Below are positions 32,368-40,767 of a stretch of 64,000 bases of DNA, piece after piece. The notes beneath the pieces are model-generated. The model was not told the DNA's origin. It ran no database searches and saw only the letters and a program-made list of their open reading frames with translations. A program made the position numbers and the translations under genes. The stretch is from Caballeronia grimmiae (GTDB lineage Bacteria; Pseudomonadota; Gammaproteobacteria; Burkholderiales; Burkholderiaceae). Numbering within the stretch: position 1 is the first letter of the stretch; each line of letters starts with the position of its first letter. Location of the stretch: assembly GCF_000698555.1 (NCBI RefSeq), contig NZ_JFHE01000003.1:186001-250000 (forward strand), read 5' to 3'.

Positions 32368-32550
32368 TCAGAACTCGACGACGACGAAATCTTCCTTGCC
32401 GACGTCGCATTCCGGGCAGCGCCAGTCGGCGGGAATATCGGCGAAACGCGTGCCCGGCGCGATGCCTTCGTTCGGCAGGCCGTCTTGCTCGTTATAGACC
32501 CAGCCGCAAATCAGGCACACCCAGCTTTTGTATTCGATGACTTCGCTCAC
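32368..32550 (-). CDS. Rubredoxin
   Basis: 60 residues. Two iron-binding CxxC pairs are intact: WVCLICGWVYNEQDG and DWRCPECDVGKEDF. They bind one Fe(SCys)4 centre used for one-electron transfer in the cytoplasm. The start is a GTG (VSEVIEYKSW), chosen because the family normally begins just before the first cysteine pair and AAGAG lies upstream; longer frames add no rubredoxin-like sequence. Redox partners are not nearby. Confidence 0.93.
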   Translation of the reverse strand: MSEVIEYKSWVCLICGWVYNEQDGLPNEGIAPGTRFADIPADWRCPECDVGKEDFVVVEF

Positions 32551-32720
32551 GACAAACTCTTGATCTGAAAATGGAAACAGGCCGCCCGCGCCGCGCATGG
32601 CGCGCGGCATCCGGCGAGCCGGCATCTTACCCGAATCGGCGGGCGCGTTCCCGATCCGCGACGCGCGGAGCGGTGTATGCTTGGTCGCGGTTTGTGGCTG
32701 CCATCGACCAGGAGAATACG

Positions 32721-33131
32721 ATGCTCAAAAACATGTTTTGCGCCGCCGCGCTGTCGGGCGCGCTCGCGCTCACCGCTTTCCCGGGCGCGGCTCACGCGCA
32801 ATCGCACGTCAGCTTCGTCGAGCCGAAGGACGGCGCGACCGTCACCAGTCCGGTTCACGTCAAGTTCGCCGTCGAAGGCATGAAGATCGCGCCGGCCGGC
32901 ACGATGACCGAAGGCACGGGCCATCATCATCTGCTGATCGACAGCGGCCCGCTGCCCAAGGGCACCGTGATTCCGGCCAGCGATACGTCGCTTCACTACG
33001 GCAAAGGCCAGACCGAGGCCGACGTGAAGCTGCCGCCCGGCGATCACACGCTGACGATGCAGTTCGGCGACGGCGCGCATCGCTCGTATGGGCCGGAGAT
33101 GGCGCAGACGATCAAGGTTCACGTGAAGTAG
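32721..33131 (+). CDS. DUF4399 secreted protein
   Basis: 136 residues. A signal peptide (FCAAALSGALALTAFPGAAHAQ) is followed by a beta-rich DUF4399 domain with VSFVEPKDGATVTSPVHVKFAVEGMKIAPAG and the conserved histidine cluster GTGHHHLLID, then LPPGDHTLTMQFGDGAHRSYGPEM. The histidines suggest metal binding in the periplasm, which is an inference. The family is sometimes misnamed as rod-shape protein. A single-gene unit followed by a hairpin at 33139-33160. Confidence 0.88.
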   Translation: MLKNMFCAAALSGALALTAFPGAAHAQSHVSFVEPKDGATVTSPVHVKFAVEGMKIAPAGTMTEGTGHHHLLIDSGPLPKGTVIPASDTSLHYGKGQTEADVKLPPGDHTLTMQFGDGAHRSYGPEMAQTIKVHVK

Positions 33132-33138
33132 CCGCGAG

Positions 33139-33160
33139 GCATCGGCCATTCGGCCGATGC
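33139..33160 (+). terminator. Hairpin after the DUF4399 gene
   Basis: Arms GCATCGGCC (33139-33147) and GGCCGATGC (33152-33160) with a 4-base loop, eight bases past the stop codon. There is no T-run, so it is a possible terminator only. Confidence 0.5.
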
Positions 33161-33263
33161 GCAGAGAAGCGGCCGAACGCGCCGGTCAACATCGGTACAA
33201 TGGCCGCTTCCACGGTATCGCCATGACTGGCGTATCGTTCACCGTTCGTTCGCATTCATCCCC

Positions 33264-35198
33264 ATGTCGCTTTATTCCATTTCGGACGCACAGCTTGCGT
33301 TCGGTCACGTCGCATTGCTGGATCACGCGGATTTCTCGCTCGAAGCGGGCGAGCGCGTGGGACTGATCGGCCGTAACGGCGCGGGCAAGTCGTCGCTGTT
33401 GAAGATCGTCGCGGGGCTCGCCGCGCCCGACGATGGTCTCGTCACGCGCCAGAACGAGCTGTCGACCGTCTACGTGCCCCAGGAACCCGAGTTCGATCTC
33501 GACGCCTCCGTGTTCGATGTCGTCGCCTCCGGTCTCACCGATGCGCGCTCGCTGCTCGACGAATACGACAGCGTCGCGCATCGCCTTGCGGACACGCCCG
33601 AAGGCGCGGAGCACGACGCGCTGCTCGCCCGCATGAACGCGCTGCAGTCCGCACTCGACACCCGCGACGCGTGGAACTGGCGCACGCGCGTGGCGACGAC
33701 GCTCGCGCAGATCGGCCTCGACGGCGACGCGCGCGCAGGCTCGCTCTCCGGCGGCATGAGAAAGCGCGTCGCGCTGGCGCGGGCGCTCGTCGTGCAGCCG
33801 GACGTGCTGTTGCTGGACGAGCCGACCAACCATCTCGACTTCGAAGGCATCCGCTGGCTGGAGGATTTGCTCGTCACCTTGCGCACGGGCTTGCTCTTCA
33901 TCACGCACGATCGCGCGTTCCTGGATCGCGTGGCGACGCGCATCGTCGAACTGGATCGCGGACGCCTCCTGTCGTATCCCGGCAATTTCAGCGCGTATCA
34001 AGTTCGGAAGGCGCAGCAACTGGAAGTCGAGCAGGTGGAGCAGGCCAAGTTCGACAAGCTGCTCGCGCAGGAAGAAGTGTGGATTCGCAAGGGCGTGGAG
34101 GCGCGGCGCACGCGCAGCGTCGGACGCATCGCGCGGCTCGTCGAAATGCGCAACGAACGCGCCGAACGCCGCAACGTGCAGGGCAACGTAAGGCTCGATG
34201 TCGGGCAGGGCGAGAAGTCCGGCAAGATCGTCGCGGAACTGACCGATGTGACGAAGCGCTATGGCGAGCGCACGGTGGTGGACAGCTTCACGGCCACCGT
34301 GATGCGCGGCGACAAGGTCGGTCTTGTCGGGCCGAACGGCGCGGGCAAGACCACGCTGCTCAAGCTGATTCTCGGCGAACTTCAGCCCGACGAAGGCAGC
34401 GTTCGCACTGGCACGAACATCCAGACCGCGTATTTCGATCAGATGCGCGCGCAACTCGATCTCGACAAGTCGCTTGCGGACACCATCAGTCCCGGCAGCG
34501 AATGGGTCGAAGTGAACGGCGTGAAGAAGCACGTGATGAGCTATCTCGGCGACTTCCTGTTCGCGCCCGAACGCGCGCGCTCGCCGGTGCGGTCGCTGTC
34601 GGGCGGCGAGCGCAATCGCCTGCTGCTGGCGCGGCTCTTCGCGCGTCCGGCGAACGTGCTGGTGCTCGACGAGCCGACCAACGACCTCGACATTCCCACG
34701 CTCGAACTGCTCGAAGAACTGCTCGCGGACTATGACGGCACCGTGCTGCTCGTCAGCCACGACCGCGCGTTTCTCGATAACGTCGTCACTTCGGTGTTTG
34801 CGGCGGAAGGCGGCGGCAAGTGGCGCGAGTATGTCGGCGGCTTCTCGGACTGGCAGGTTCAGCGCGAACGTTCGGATCGCATCGCCGAGGAGGCGGCGCG
34901 GCAAACCGCCCGCGAAGCGCCGAAGGAAGACGCGCCGAAGGACAGTGCAGCGGGCCGCAACGCGCAACGCACGGTGAAGCTGTCGTTCAAGGAACAGCGC
35001 GAGCTCGAAGCGCTGCCGGGGCGTATCGCGGAACTGGAGGAGGAGCAGAAGCGCATCGGCGCGCAGCTCGAAGATGGCTCAATCTTCGCCACGGACGCGA
35101 AGGAAGGCGCGCGGCTGTCCGAGCGTCACGCGGCGATCGAAGAGGAACTGCTCGTCGCGCTGGAACGATGGGAAGAGCTGGAAGCAAAGCGCAAGTAA
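33264..35198 (+). CDS. uup: ABC-F ATPase, Uup type
   Basis: 644 residues with two ABC modules and no membrane domain. Walker A GLIGRNGAGKSS and GLVGPNGAGKTT, signatures LSGGMRKRVALARAL and LSGGERNRLLLARLF, Walker B LLLDEPTNHLD and LVLDEPTNDLD, and the inter-domain linker (P-site tRNA interaction motif) rich in Arg/Glu near residues 255-310. The C-terminal coiled coil (ELEALPGRIAELEEEQKRIGAQL) identifies Uup within ABC-F. Uup acts on ribosomes and is linked to transposon excision precision. Single gene, upstream of parE. Confidence 0.93.
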   Translation: MSLYSISDAQLAFGHVALLDHADFSLEAGERVGLIGRNGAGKSSLLKIVAGLAAPDDGLVTRQNELSTVYVPQEPEFDLDASVFDVVASGLTDARSLLDEYDSVAHRLADTPEGAEHDALLARMNALQSALDTRDAWNWRTRVATTLAQIGLDGDARAGSLSGGMRKRVALARALVVQPDVLLLDEPTNHLDFEGIRWLEDLLVTLRTGLLFITHDRAFLDRVATRIVELDRGRLLSYPGNFSAYQVRKAQQLEVEQVEQAKFDKLLAQEEVWIRKGVEARRTRSVGRIARLVEMRNERAERRNVQGNVRLDVGQGEKSGKIVAELTDVTKRYGERTVVDSFTATVMRGDKVGLVGPNGAGKTTLLKLILGELQPDEGSVRTGTNIQTAYFDQMRAQLDLDKSLADTISPGSEWVEVNGVKKHVMSYLGDFLFAPERARSPVRSLSGGERNRLLLARLFARPANVLVLDEPTNDLDIPTLELLEELLADYDGTVLLVSHDRAFLDNVVTSVFAAEGGGKWREYVGGFSDWQVQRERSDRIAEEAARQTAREAPKEDAPKDSAAGRNAQRTVKLSFKEQRELEALPGRIAELEEEQKRIGAQLEDGSIFATDAKEGARLSERHAAIEEELLVALERWEELEAKRK

Positions 35199-35415
35199 GC
35201 CGGGCTTGCACGGCTTCGGGGCCGCCGTCAAGATGGGCGCGGCCCGCGAAAACCGCTATTCTCCTAGCGCGGCGCGGCCCGTGCATGCGACCCAGTCCGT
35301 TCACGCCGGCTTCGTCAGGCAATCATCGAGCATTCGATCAAGCATTTCCCGGCATCCGGGCAGACGCACAGTGACCTTTCCCGCGCGTTCATCGATGCCG
35401 GACCAACGTTCAGCT

Positions 35416-37446
35416 ATGTCCACGAAAAAATCCAGTGCGGCCGAAGCAGTCCCCGTGAAGCGCACCATGAGCGCGAAGGCGGCCGGTTACAGCGAAGCAT
35501 CGATCAAGGTGCTCAAAGGGCTCGAGCCGGTCAAGCAGCGGCCCGGCATGTACACGCGCACCGAGAATCCGCTGCACATCATTCAGGAAGTGATCGACAA
35601 CGCGTCCGACGAAGCGCTCGGCGGCTTCGCCAAGCAGATCATGGTCACGCTGCATGCGGACAACTCGGTGTCGGTGGAAGACGACGGCCGCGGCATTCCG
35701 TTCGGCCTGCATCCCGAGGAAGGCGTGCCGGTCGTCGAGATCGTGTACACGCGCCTGCATGCGGGCGGCAAGTTCGACAAGGCCGCCGGCGGCGCGTACA
35801 CCTTCTCGGGCGGCTTGCATGGCGTCGGCGTATCGGTGACGAACGCGCTCGCCACACGGCTCGAAGTCACGGTCTGGCGCGACAACAAGGTCGCGCAACT
35901 CGCGTTCGCCAACGGCGATGTCATCGAGCAGCTCACCGTGCGCTCCGCCGATCGCGGCGAGAAGAAGACCGGCACGCGCGTGCGCGCCTGGCCGAACCCG
36001 AAATATTTCGATTCCCCCAATCTGCCGCTCGGCGAACTGCAGCGGCTTCTGCGCTCGAAGGCGGTGCTGCTGCCGGGCGTCGAAGTCACGCTCGTCATCG
36101 AGAAGAGCGGCGAGCGTCAGACGTGGAAGTACGAAGACGGCTTGCGCGGCTATCTGCTGGAAGGCATGGGCGGCGGCGAACTGCTGATTCCGCTCTTCGA
36201 AGGCGAACGCTACGCCGAAAGCTCGAAGAACACCGAAGAGACCTTTGCCGAAGGCGAGGGCGCGTCGTGGGTCGTCGCGTGGAGCGAGGAAGGGCCGCTC
36301 ATGCGTGAATCGTATGTGAACCTGATTCCGACGCCCGCGGGCGGCACTCATGAATCCGGCTTGCGCGACGGCCTCTTTCAGGCGGTCAAGAACTTCGTCG
36401 AAATTCACAACCTCCAGCCGAAGGGCGTGAAGCTGCTTGCGGAAGACGTGTTCGCACGCGTGTCGTTCGTGCTGTCGGCGAAGGTGCTCGATCCGCAGTT
36501 CCAGGGGCAGATCAAGGAACGTCTCAATAGCCGCGATGCCGTGAAGCTCGTGTCCTCGTTCTCGCGGCCGGCGCTGGAGTTGTGGCTCAATCAGCACGTC
36601 GAATACGGCAAGAAGCTGGCGGAACTCGTGATCCGCCAGGCGCAGGCGCGCACGCGTGCGGGCCAGAAGGTCGAGAAGCGCAAGAGCTCGGGCGTGGCCG
36701 TGCTGCCGGGCAAGCTGACCGATTGCGAATCGACGGATATTGCGCGCAACGAACTCTTCCTCGTCGAGGGCGATTCGGCGGGCGGGTCCGCGAAGATGGG
36801 CCGCGACAAGGAGTTTCAGGCGATCCTCCCGCTGCGCGGCAAGGTGCTGAACACGTGGGAAACCGAGCGCGACCGGCTTTTCGCGAACAACGAAGTGCAT
36901 GACATCGCGGTGGCGATCGGCGTCGATCCGCATGGCCCGGACGATCAGATCGACCTGTCGAATCTGCGTTACGGCAAGATCTGCATCCTGTCGGACGCGG
37001 ACGTCGACGGCGCGCACATTCAGGTGCTGCTGCTCACGCTCTTCTTCAAGCACTTCCCGCAACTGATCGAACGCGGCCATGTGTGCGTCGCGCGTCCGCC
37101 GCTTTTCCGCGTCGATGCTCCCGCACGCGGCAAGAAGCCCGCGCAGAAGCTCTATGCGCTCGACGAGGGCGAGCTCGAAGCCATCCTCGACAAGCTGCGC
37201 AAGGACGGCGTGCGCGAGACGCAATGGAGCATCAGCCGCTTCAAGGGTCTCGGCGAAATGAGCGCGGAACAGCTCTGGGACACGACGATGAACCCGGACA
37301 CGCGCCGTCTGATGCCGGTCGGTCTGGGCGATCTCGGCTTCGATCTCACGGTGTCGCGCATGACGATGCTGATGGGCAAGGGCGAAGCGGCATCGCGCCG
37401 AAGCTGGCTCGAAGAGAAGGGCAACGAAGTCGAAGCGGACATCTGA
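35416..37446 (+). CDS. parE: DNA topoisomerase IV subunit B
   Basis: 676 residues from ATG 35416. The GHKL ATPase domain has EVIDNASDEALGG at 58-70 (catalytic E58, Mg-binding N62), DDGRGIPFG and GGLHGVGVSVTNAL. The TOPRIM domain has LVEGDSAGGSAKMGRD near residue 450 and ILSDADVDGAHI near 530. The length and the absence of the proteobacterial GyrB insert mark ParE, not GyrB. With ParC it decatenates daughter chromosomes. parC follows 37 bases later, so the two form an operon. Confidence 0.96.
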   Translation: MSTKKSSAAEAVPVKRTMSAKAAGYSEASIKVLKGLEPVKQRPGMYTRTENPLHIIQEVIDNASDEALGGFAKQIMVTLHADNSVSVEDDGRGIPFGLHPEEGVPVVEIVYTRLHAGGKFDKAAGGAYTFSGGLHGVGVSVTNALATRLEVTVWRDNKVAQLAFANGDVIEQLTVRSADRGEKKTGTRVRAWPNPKYFDSPNLPLGELQRLLRSKAVLLPGVEVTLVIEKSGERQTWKYEDGLRGYLLEGMGGGELLIPLFEGERYAESSKNTEETFAEGEGASWVVAWSEEGPLMRESYVNLIPTPAGGTHESGLRDGLFQAVKNFVEIHNLQPKGVKLLAEDVFARVSFVLSAKVLDPQFQGQIKERLNSRDAVKLVSSFSRPALELWLNQHVEYGKKLAELVIRQAQARTRAGQKVEKRKSSGVAVLPGKLTDCESTDIARNELFLVEGDSAGGSAKMGRDKEFQAILPLRGKVLNTWETERDRLFANNEVHDIAVAIGVDPHGPDDQIDLSNLRYGKICILSDADVDGAHIQVLLLTLFFKHFPQLIERGHVCVARPPLFRVDAPARGKKPAQKLYALDEGELEAILDKLRKDGVRETQWSISRFKGLGEMSAEQLWDTTMNPDTRRLMPVGLGDLGFDLTVSRMTMLMGKGEAASRRSWLEEKGNEVEADI

Positions 37447-37483
37447 CGCTTAACCGACGCAACGCTTCAAGAACGGAAATTCG

Positions 37484-39802
37484 ATGGGAATCACAGACGA
37501 TCTCTTCGCCGCGCAGACCGCACCGGACGGCGACCAACTGACGCTCGGCGATTACGCCGAACGCGCGTATCTCGACTATGCGGTGAGCGTGGTCAAGGGC
37601 CGCGCGCTGCCGGATGTATCGGACGGGCAAAAGCCCGTGCAGCGCCGCATTCTCTACGCGATGAGCGAGATGGGCCTCGCGAGCACCGCGAAGCCGGTGA
37701 AGTCGGCGCGCGTGGTCGGCGACGTGCTCGGCAAATATCACCCGCACGGCGACCAGTCGGCGTACGACGCGCTCGTGCGTCTCGCGCAGGACTTCTCGAT
37801 GCGCTATCCGCTCATCGACGGGCAAGGCAATTTCGGCTCGCGCGACGGCGACGGCGCCGCGGCCATGCGATACACCGAAGCGCGCCTCACGCCGATCGCG
37901 CGCCTCCTGCTCGATGAAATCGATCAGGGCACGGTCGATTTCATGCCGAATTACGACGGCTCGTTCGAAGAGCCGAAGCTCTTGCCTGCGCGTTTGCCGT
38001 TCCTGCTGCTGAACGGGGCGTCGGGGATCGCGGTCGGCCTCGCGACGGAGATTCCGTCGCACAACCTGCGCGAAGTGGCCACTGCCGCCGTCGCAATGAT
38101 TCGCGATCCGAAGCTCGGCCATGCGAGCGTGATGGAAAAGCTCAACGGTCCGGACTTTCCGGGCGGCGGGCAGATCATCTCGTCGCAGGCGGAAATTTCC
38201 GCTGCATATGAAAGCGGGCGCGGCAGCCTGAAAGTGCGGGCGCGCTGGAAGATCGAAGACCTCGCGCGCGGCCAGTGGCAACTCGTCATCACCGAACTGC
38301 CGCCGAATACGTCGGGTCAGAAGGTGCTCGAAGAAATCGAGGAACTGACGAATCCGAAGATCAAGCTCGGCAAGAAGACGCTCACGCCCGACCAGTTGCA
38401 GACCAAGCAGACGCTGCTGGGTCTGCTCGACACCGTGCGCGACGAATCCGGCAAGGACGCGCCGGTGCGCCTCGTGTTCGAGCCGAAGTCGAGCCGTATC
38501 GATCAGACGGAGTTCGTCAATTCGCTGCTCGCGCATACGAGCCTCGAATCGAATGCGGCGATCAACCTGGTGATGATCGGCGCGGATGGCCGGCCACGGC
38601 AGAAGGGCATCGTCGAGATCCTGCACGAGTGGGTCGGCTTCCGCTTCGTGACGGTGACGCGCCGCACGCAGCATCGCTTGAACAAGGTGAACGACCGCAT
38701 CCATATTCTCGAAGGGCGAATGATCGTCTTCCTGAATATCGACGAAGTCATTCGCATCATCCGCGAAGCCGAGGAGCCGAAGCAGGCGCTGATTGCGCGC
38801 TTCAAACTGTCGGACCGGCAGGCCGAGGACATTCTCGAAATCCGTTTGCGTCAGTTGGCGCGGCTCGAAGCAATCAAGATCGAGCAGGAGCTGTCCGAGT
38901 TGCGCGACGAGAAGACGAAGCTCGAAGAGTTGCTCAACAGCGATGCGGCGATGAAGCGGCTGCTCATCAAGGAGATCGAAGCCGATGCGAAGCAGTACGG
39001 CGATAACCGGCGCACGCTGATTCAGCAGGCGACGCGCGCGACGTTCGAAGCGCGTGTCGTCGATGAGCCGGTGACGGTGGTCGTATCGCAACGGGGCTGG
39101 GTGCGCGCGCTGAAGGGACACGGGCTCGATCCCGCCGGCTTCACGTTCAAGGCCGGCGACAGCCTCTACGCGGCATTTCAGGCGCGCACGCCGGATACGC
39201 TCGTCGCGTGGGGCAGCAATGGGCGCGTGTACTCGGTGCCGGTTGCGGCGCTGCCGGGCGGGCGTGGCGATGGCGTGCCGGTGACGTCGCTGATCGAGCT
39301 GGGATCGGGCACGCATCTGCTGCATTACTTCGCGGCATCGGCGGATCAGCCGTTGTTGCTGGCATCGAGCAATGGCTTTGGCTTCATCGCGAAGATCGGC
39401 GACATGGTGAGCCGCGTGAAGGCGGGCAAGGCGTTCATGACGATCGACGAGGGCGCGACGCCGCTCGCGCCGATGCCGGTCGTGCCGGGCGCGACTCATG
39501 TCGCGTGTCTGTCGAGCATGGGCCGCCTGCTGGTGTTCGGCATGGACGAAATGAAGACGCTGTCGGGCGGCGGACGCGGCGTCACGCTGATGGCGCTCGA
39601 TCCGAAGGAAACGCTGCGTCAGGCGCTGGCGATCGATTCGCGCGGCGTCGTGCTGACGGGGACGGGACGCGGGGGCAAGGTGAGAGACGAGAAGCTCGCG
39701 GGGGCGCAGTTGCAACTGCATATCGGCAAGCGGGCGAGGAAGGGCCGCGTGCCGGATACGACGTTGAAGGTCAGTGAGATGCGGCCGGTTTTTGAGGGGT
39801 AG
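37484..39802 (+). CDS. parC: DNA topoisomerase IV subunit A
   Basis: 772 residues. The breakage-reunion domain has the catalytic tyrosine Y130 in [11 protein letters not shown] and the helix with [19 protein letters not shown]. The C-terminal beta-pinwheel has degenerate blades ([47 protein letters not shown]) and lacks a GyrA box, which marks ParC. In the quinolone-contacting helix, position 91 is Gln where E. coli ParC has Ser80, and D95 stands at Glu84. A terminator follows 17 bases after the stop. Confidence 0.96.
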   Translation: MGITDDLFAAQTAPDGDQLTLGDYAERAYLDYAVSVVKGRALPDVSDGQKPVQRRILYAMSEMGLASTAKPVKSARVVGDVLGKYHPHGDQSAYDALVRLAQDFSMRYPLIDGQGNFGSRDGDGAAAMRYTEARLTPIARLLLDEIDQGTVDFMPNYDGSFEEPKLLPARLPFLLLNGASGIAVGLATEIPSHNLREVATAAVAMIRDPKLGHASVMEKLNGPDFPGGGQIISSQAEISAAYESGRGSLKVRARWKIEDLARGQWQLVITELPPNTSGQKVLEEIEELTNPKIKLGKKTLTPDQLQTKQTLLGLLDTVRDESGKDAPVRLVFEPKSSRIDQTEFVNSLLAHTSLESNAAINLVMIGADGRPRQKGIVEILHEWVGFRFVTVTRRTQHRLNKVNDRIHILEGRMIVFLNIDEVIRIIREAEEPKQALIARFKLSDRQAEDILEIRLRQLARLEAIKIEQELSELRDEKTKLEELLNSDAAMKRLLIKEIEADAKQYGDNRRTLIQQATRATFEARVVDEPVTVVVSQRGWVRALKGHGLDPAGFTFKAGDSLYAAFQARTPDTLVAWGSNGRVYSVPVAALPGGRGDGVPVTSLIELGSGTHLLHYFAASADQPLLLASSNGFGFIAKIGDMVSRVKAGKAFMTIDEGATPLAPMPVVPGATHVACLSSMGRLLVFGMDEMKTLSGGGRGVTLMALDPKETLRQALAIDSRGVVLTGTGRGGKVRDEKLAGAQLQLHIGKRARKGRVPDTTLKVSEMRPVFEG

Positions 39803-39818
39803 GGTTGGGGTTGAAAGG

Positions 39819-39849
39819 CGCCTCGCAGCGGGAGTTGCGAGGCGTTTTT
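39819..39849 (+). terminator. Terminator of parE-parC
   Basis: Nine-base arms CGCCTCGCA (39819-39827) and TGCGAGGCG (39836-39844), then five T. Confidence 0.88.
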
Positions 39850-40286
39850 GGTTTTGGATTTGATGCGGGGGTTGCGCGGTGTTCTGCGCCGGGGATGCGG
39901 CGGTTCAATTGCGGGATAAGGACGTGCCGTAGTAATCGTCGGCGAGAAGCGCAGCGCGGAGAAATCGTCACGCCCTTTCACGTCTCTCATCCTTTGGTTT
40001 CCTTATTGATTGGCGGATGGATTCGACCTGCGATTGGAACGTACCCGCTTCGCTCTCAGCCATCGGAATAGACTCGAAATCGGAGCGCGAGATAGTCTGC
40101 TTATGGGACAGGTTTCTCGTCCGCTTCATCCGTGTAATCAGAAGCCCAAAACCATACCGGTGACAAGCGCGCCCCGCCGACCCAACGCCTCCTCCACAGC
40201 CCCAATCACATTCCCCAGGAACTGACGGCCCGCACCCTAGTCGAACGCCCAACCTTCATCCGTCACATCGATTCCCCGGAACCCCC
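39850..40286. other. Intergenic region of about 435 bases
   Basis: No gene with a ribosome site or recognisable domain. Base composition is clearly less GC-rich than the flanks, especially 39960-40130, and it may contain decayed or foreign DNA. Confidence 0.4.
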
Positions 40287-40745
40287 ATGACCAAAGCCAT
40301 CGAAGCCGCGCTTTTCCTTCACCTGCTCGGCGTGGCCGTGTGGATAGGCGGGATGGTCTTCGCGCATTTCTGCCTGCGTCCCGCGCTCGGCGATCTCGCG
40401 CCGCAGTTGCGCCTGCCGCTTTGGGAAGCCGTGTTCGCGCGCTTCTTCAACTGGGTCGCGGGCGCGGTCATCGTCATCCTCCTCACCGGCGGCTTCCTGC
40501 TCGCGCAATTCGGCGGCGGTCACGCGGCCTGGCCGCTTCACGCGATGGCCGGCCTCGGCATCGTGATGATGCTGATTTTCGGGCACATCCGCTTCGGGGT
40601 GTTTCCGCGCATCCGCCGCGCAGTGCAGGCGCAGAACTGGCCCGATGGCGCACGAGCCGTCGGCACCGTCCGGCGGCTGGTCGTCGTCAATCTCGTGCTG
40701 GGGATCGTCACGATCGGAACCGCGGTCCTGTCCCGCGGCTTCTGA
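40287..40745 (+). CDS. CopD-like four-helix membrane protein
   Basis: 152 residues, four membrane helices: FLHLLGVAVWIGGMVFAHFCL, FFNWVAGAVIVILLTGGFLL, HAMAGLGIVMMLIFGHIRFGVF and VVVNLVLGIVTIGTAVLS. The HxxGVAVWIGGMVF start and a histidine in GHIRF resemble the CopD family of copper- or haem-related membrane proteins. It is short, so the role is uncertain. Single gene, convergent with the GGDEF-EAL gene. Confidence 0.75.
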   Translation: MTKAIEAALFLHLLGVAVWIGGMVFAHFCLRPALGDLAPQLRLPLWEAVFARFFNWVAGAVIVILLTGGFLLAQFGGGHAAWPLHAMAGLGIVMMLIFGHIRFGVFPRIRRAVQAQNWPDGARAVGTVRRLVVVNLVLGIVTIGTAVLSRGF

Positions 40746-40767
40746 GCGCAGCCGCGACAGACGCCGA

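Noticed and set aside
33186-34967. Minus-strand frame under uup
   Set aside because: Shadow of the ABC-F gene, with no family features.
37346-39721. Minus-strand frame of about 790 codons under parC
   Set aside because: Shadow frame; parC is unambiguous.
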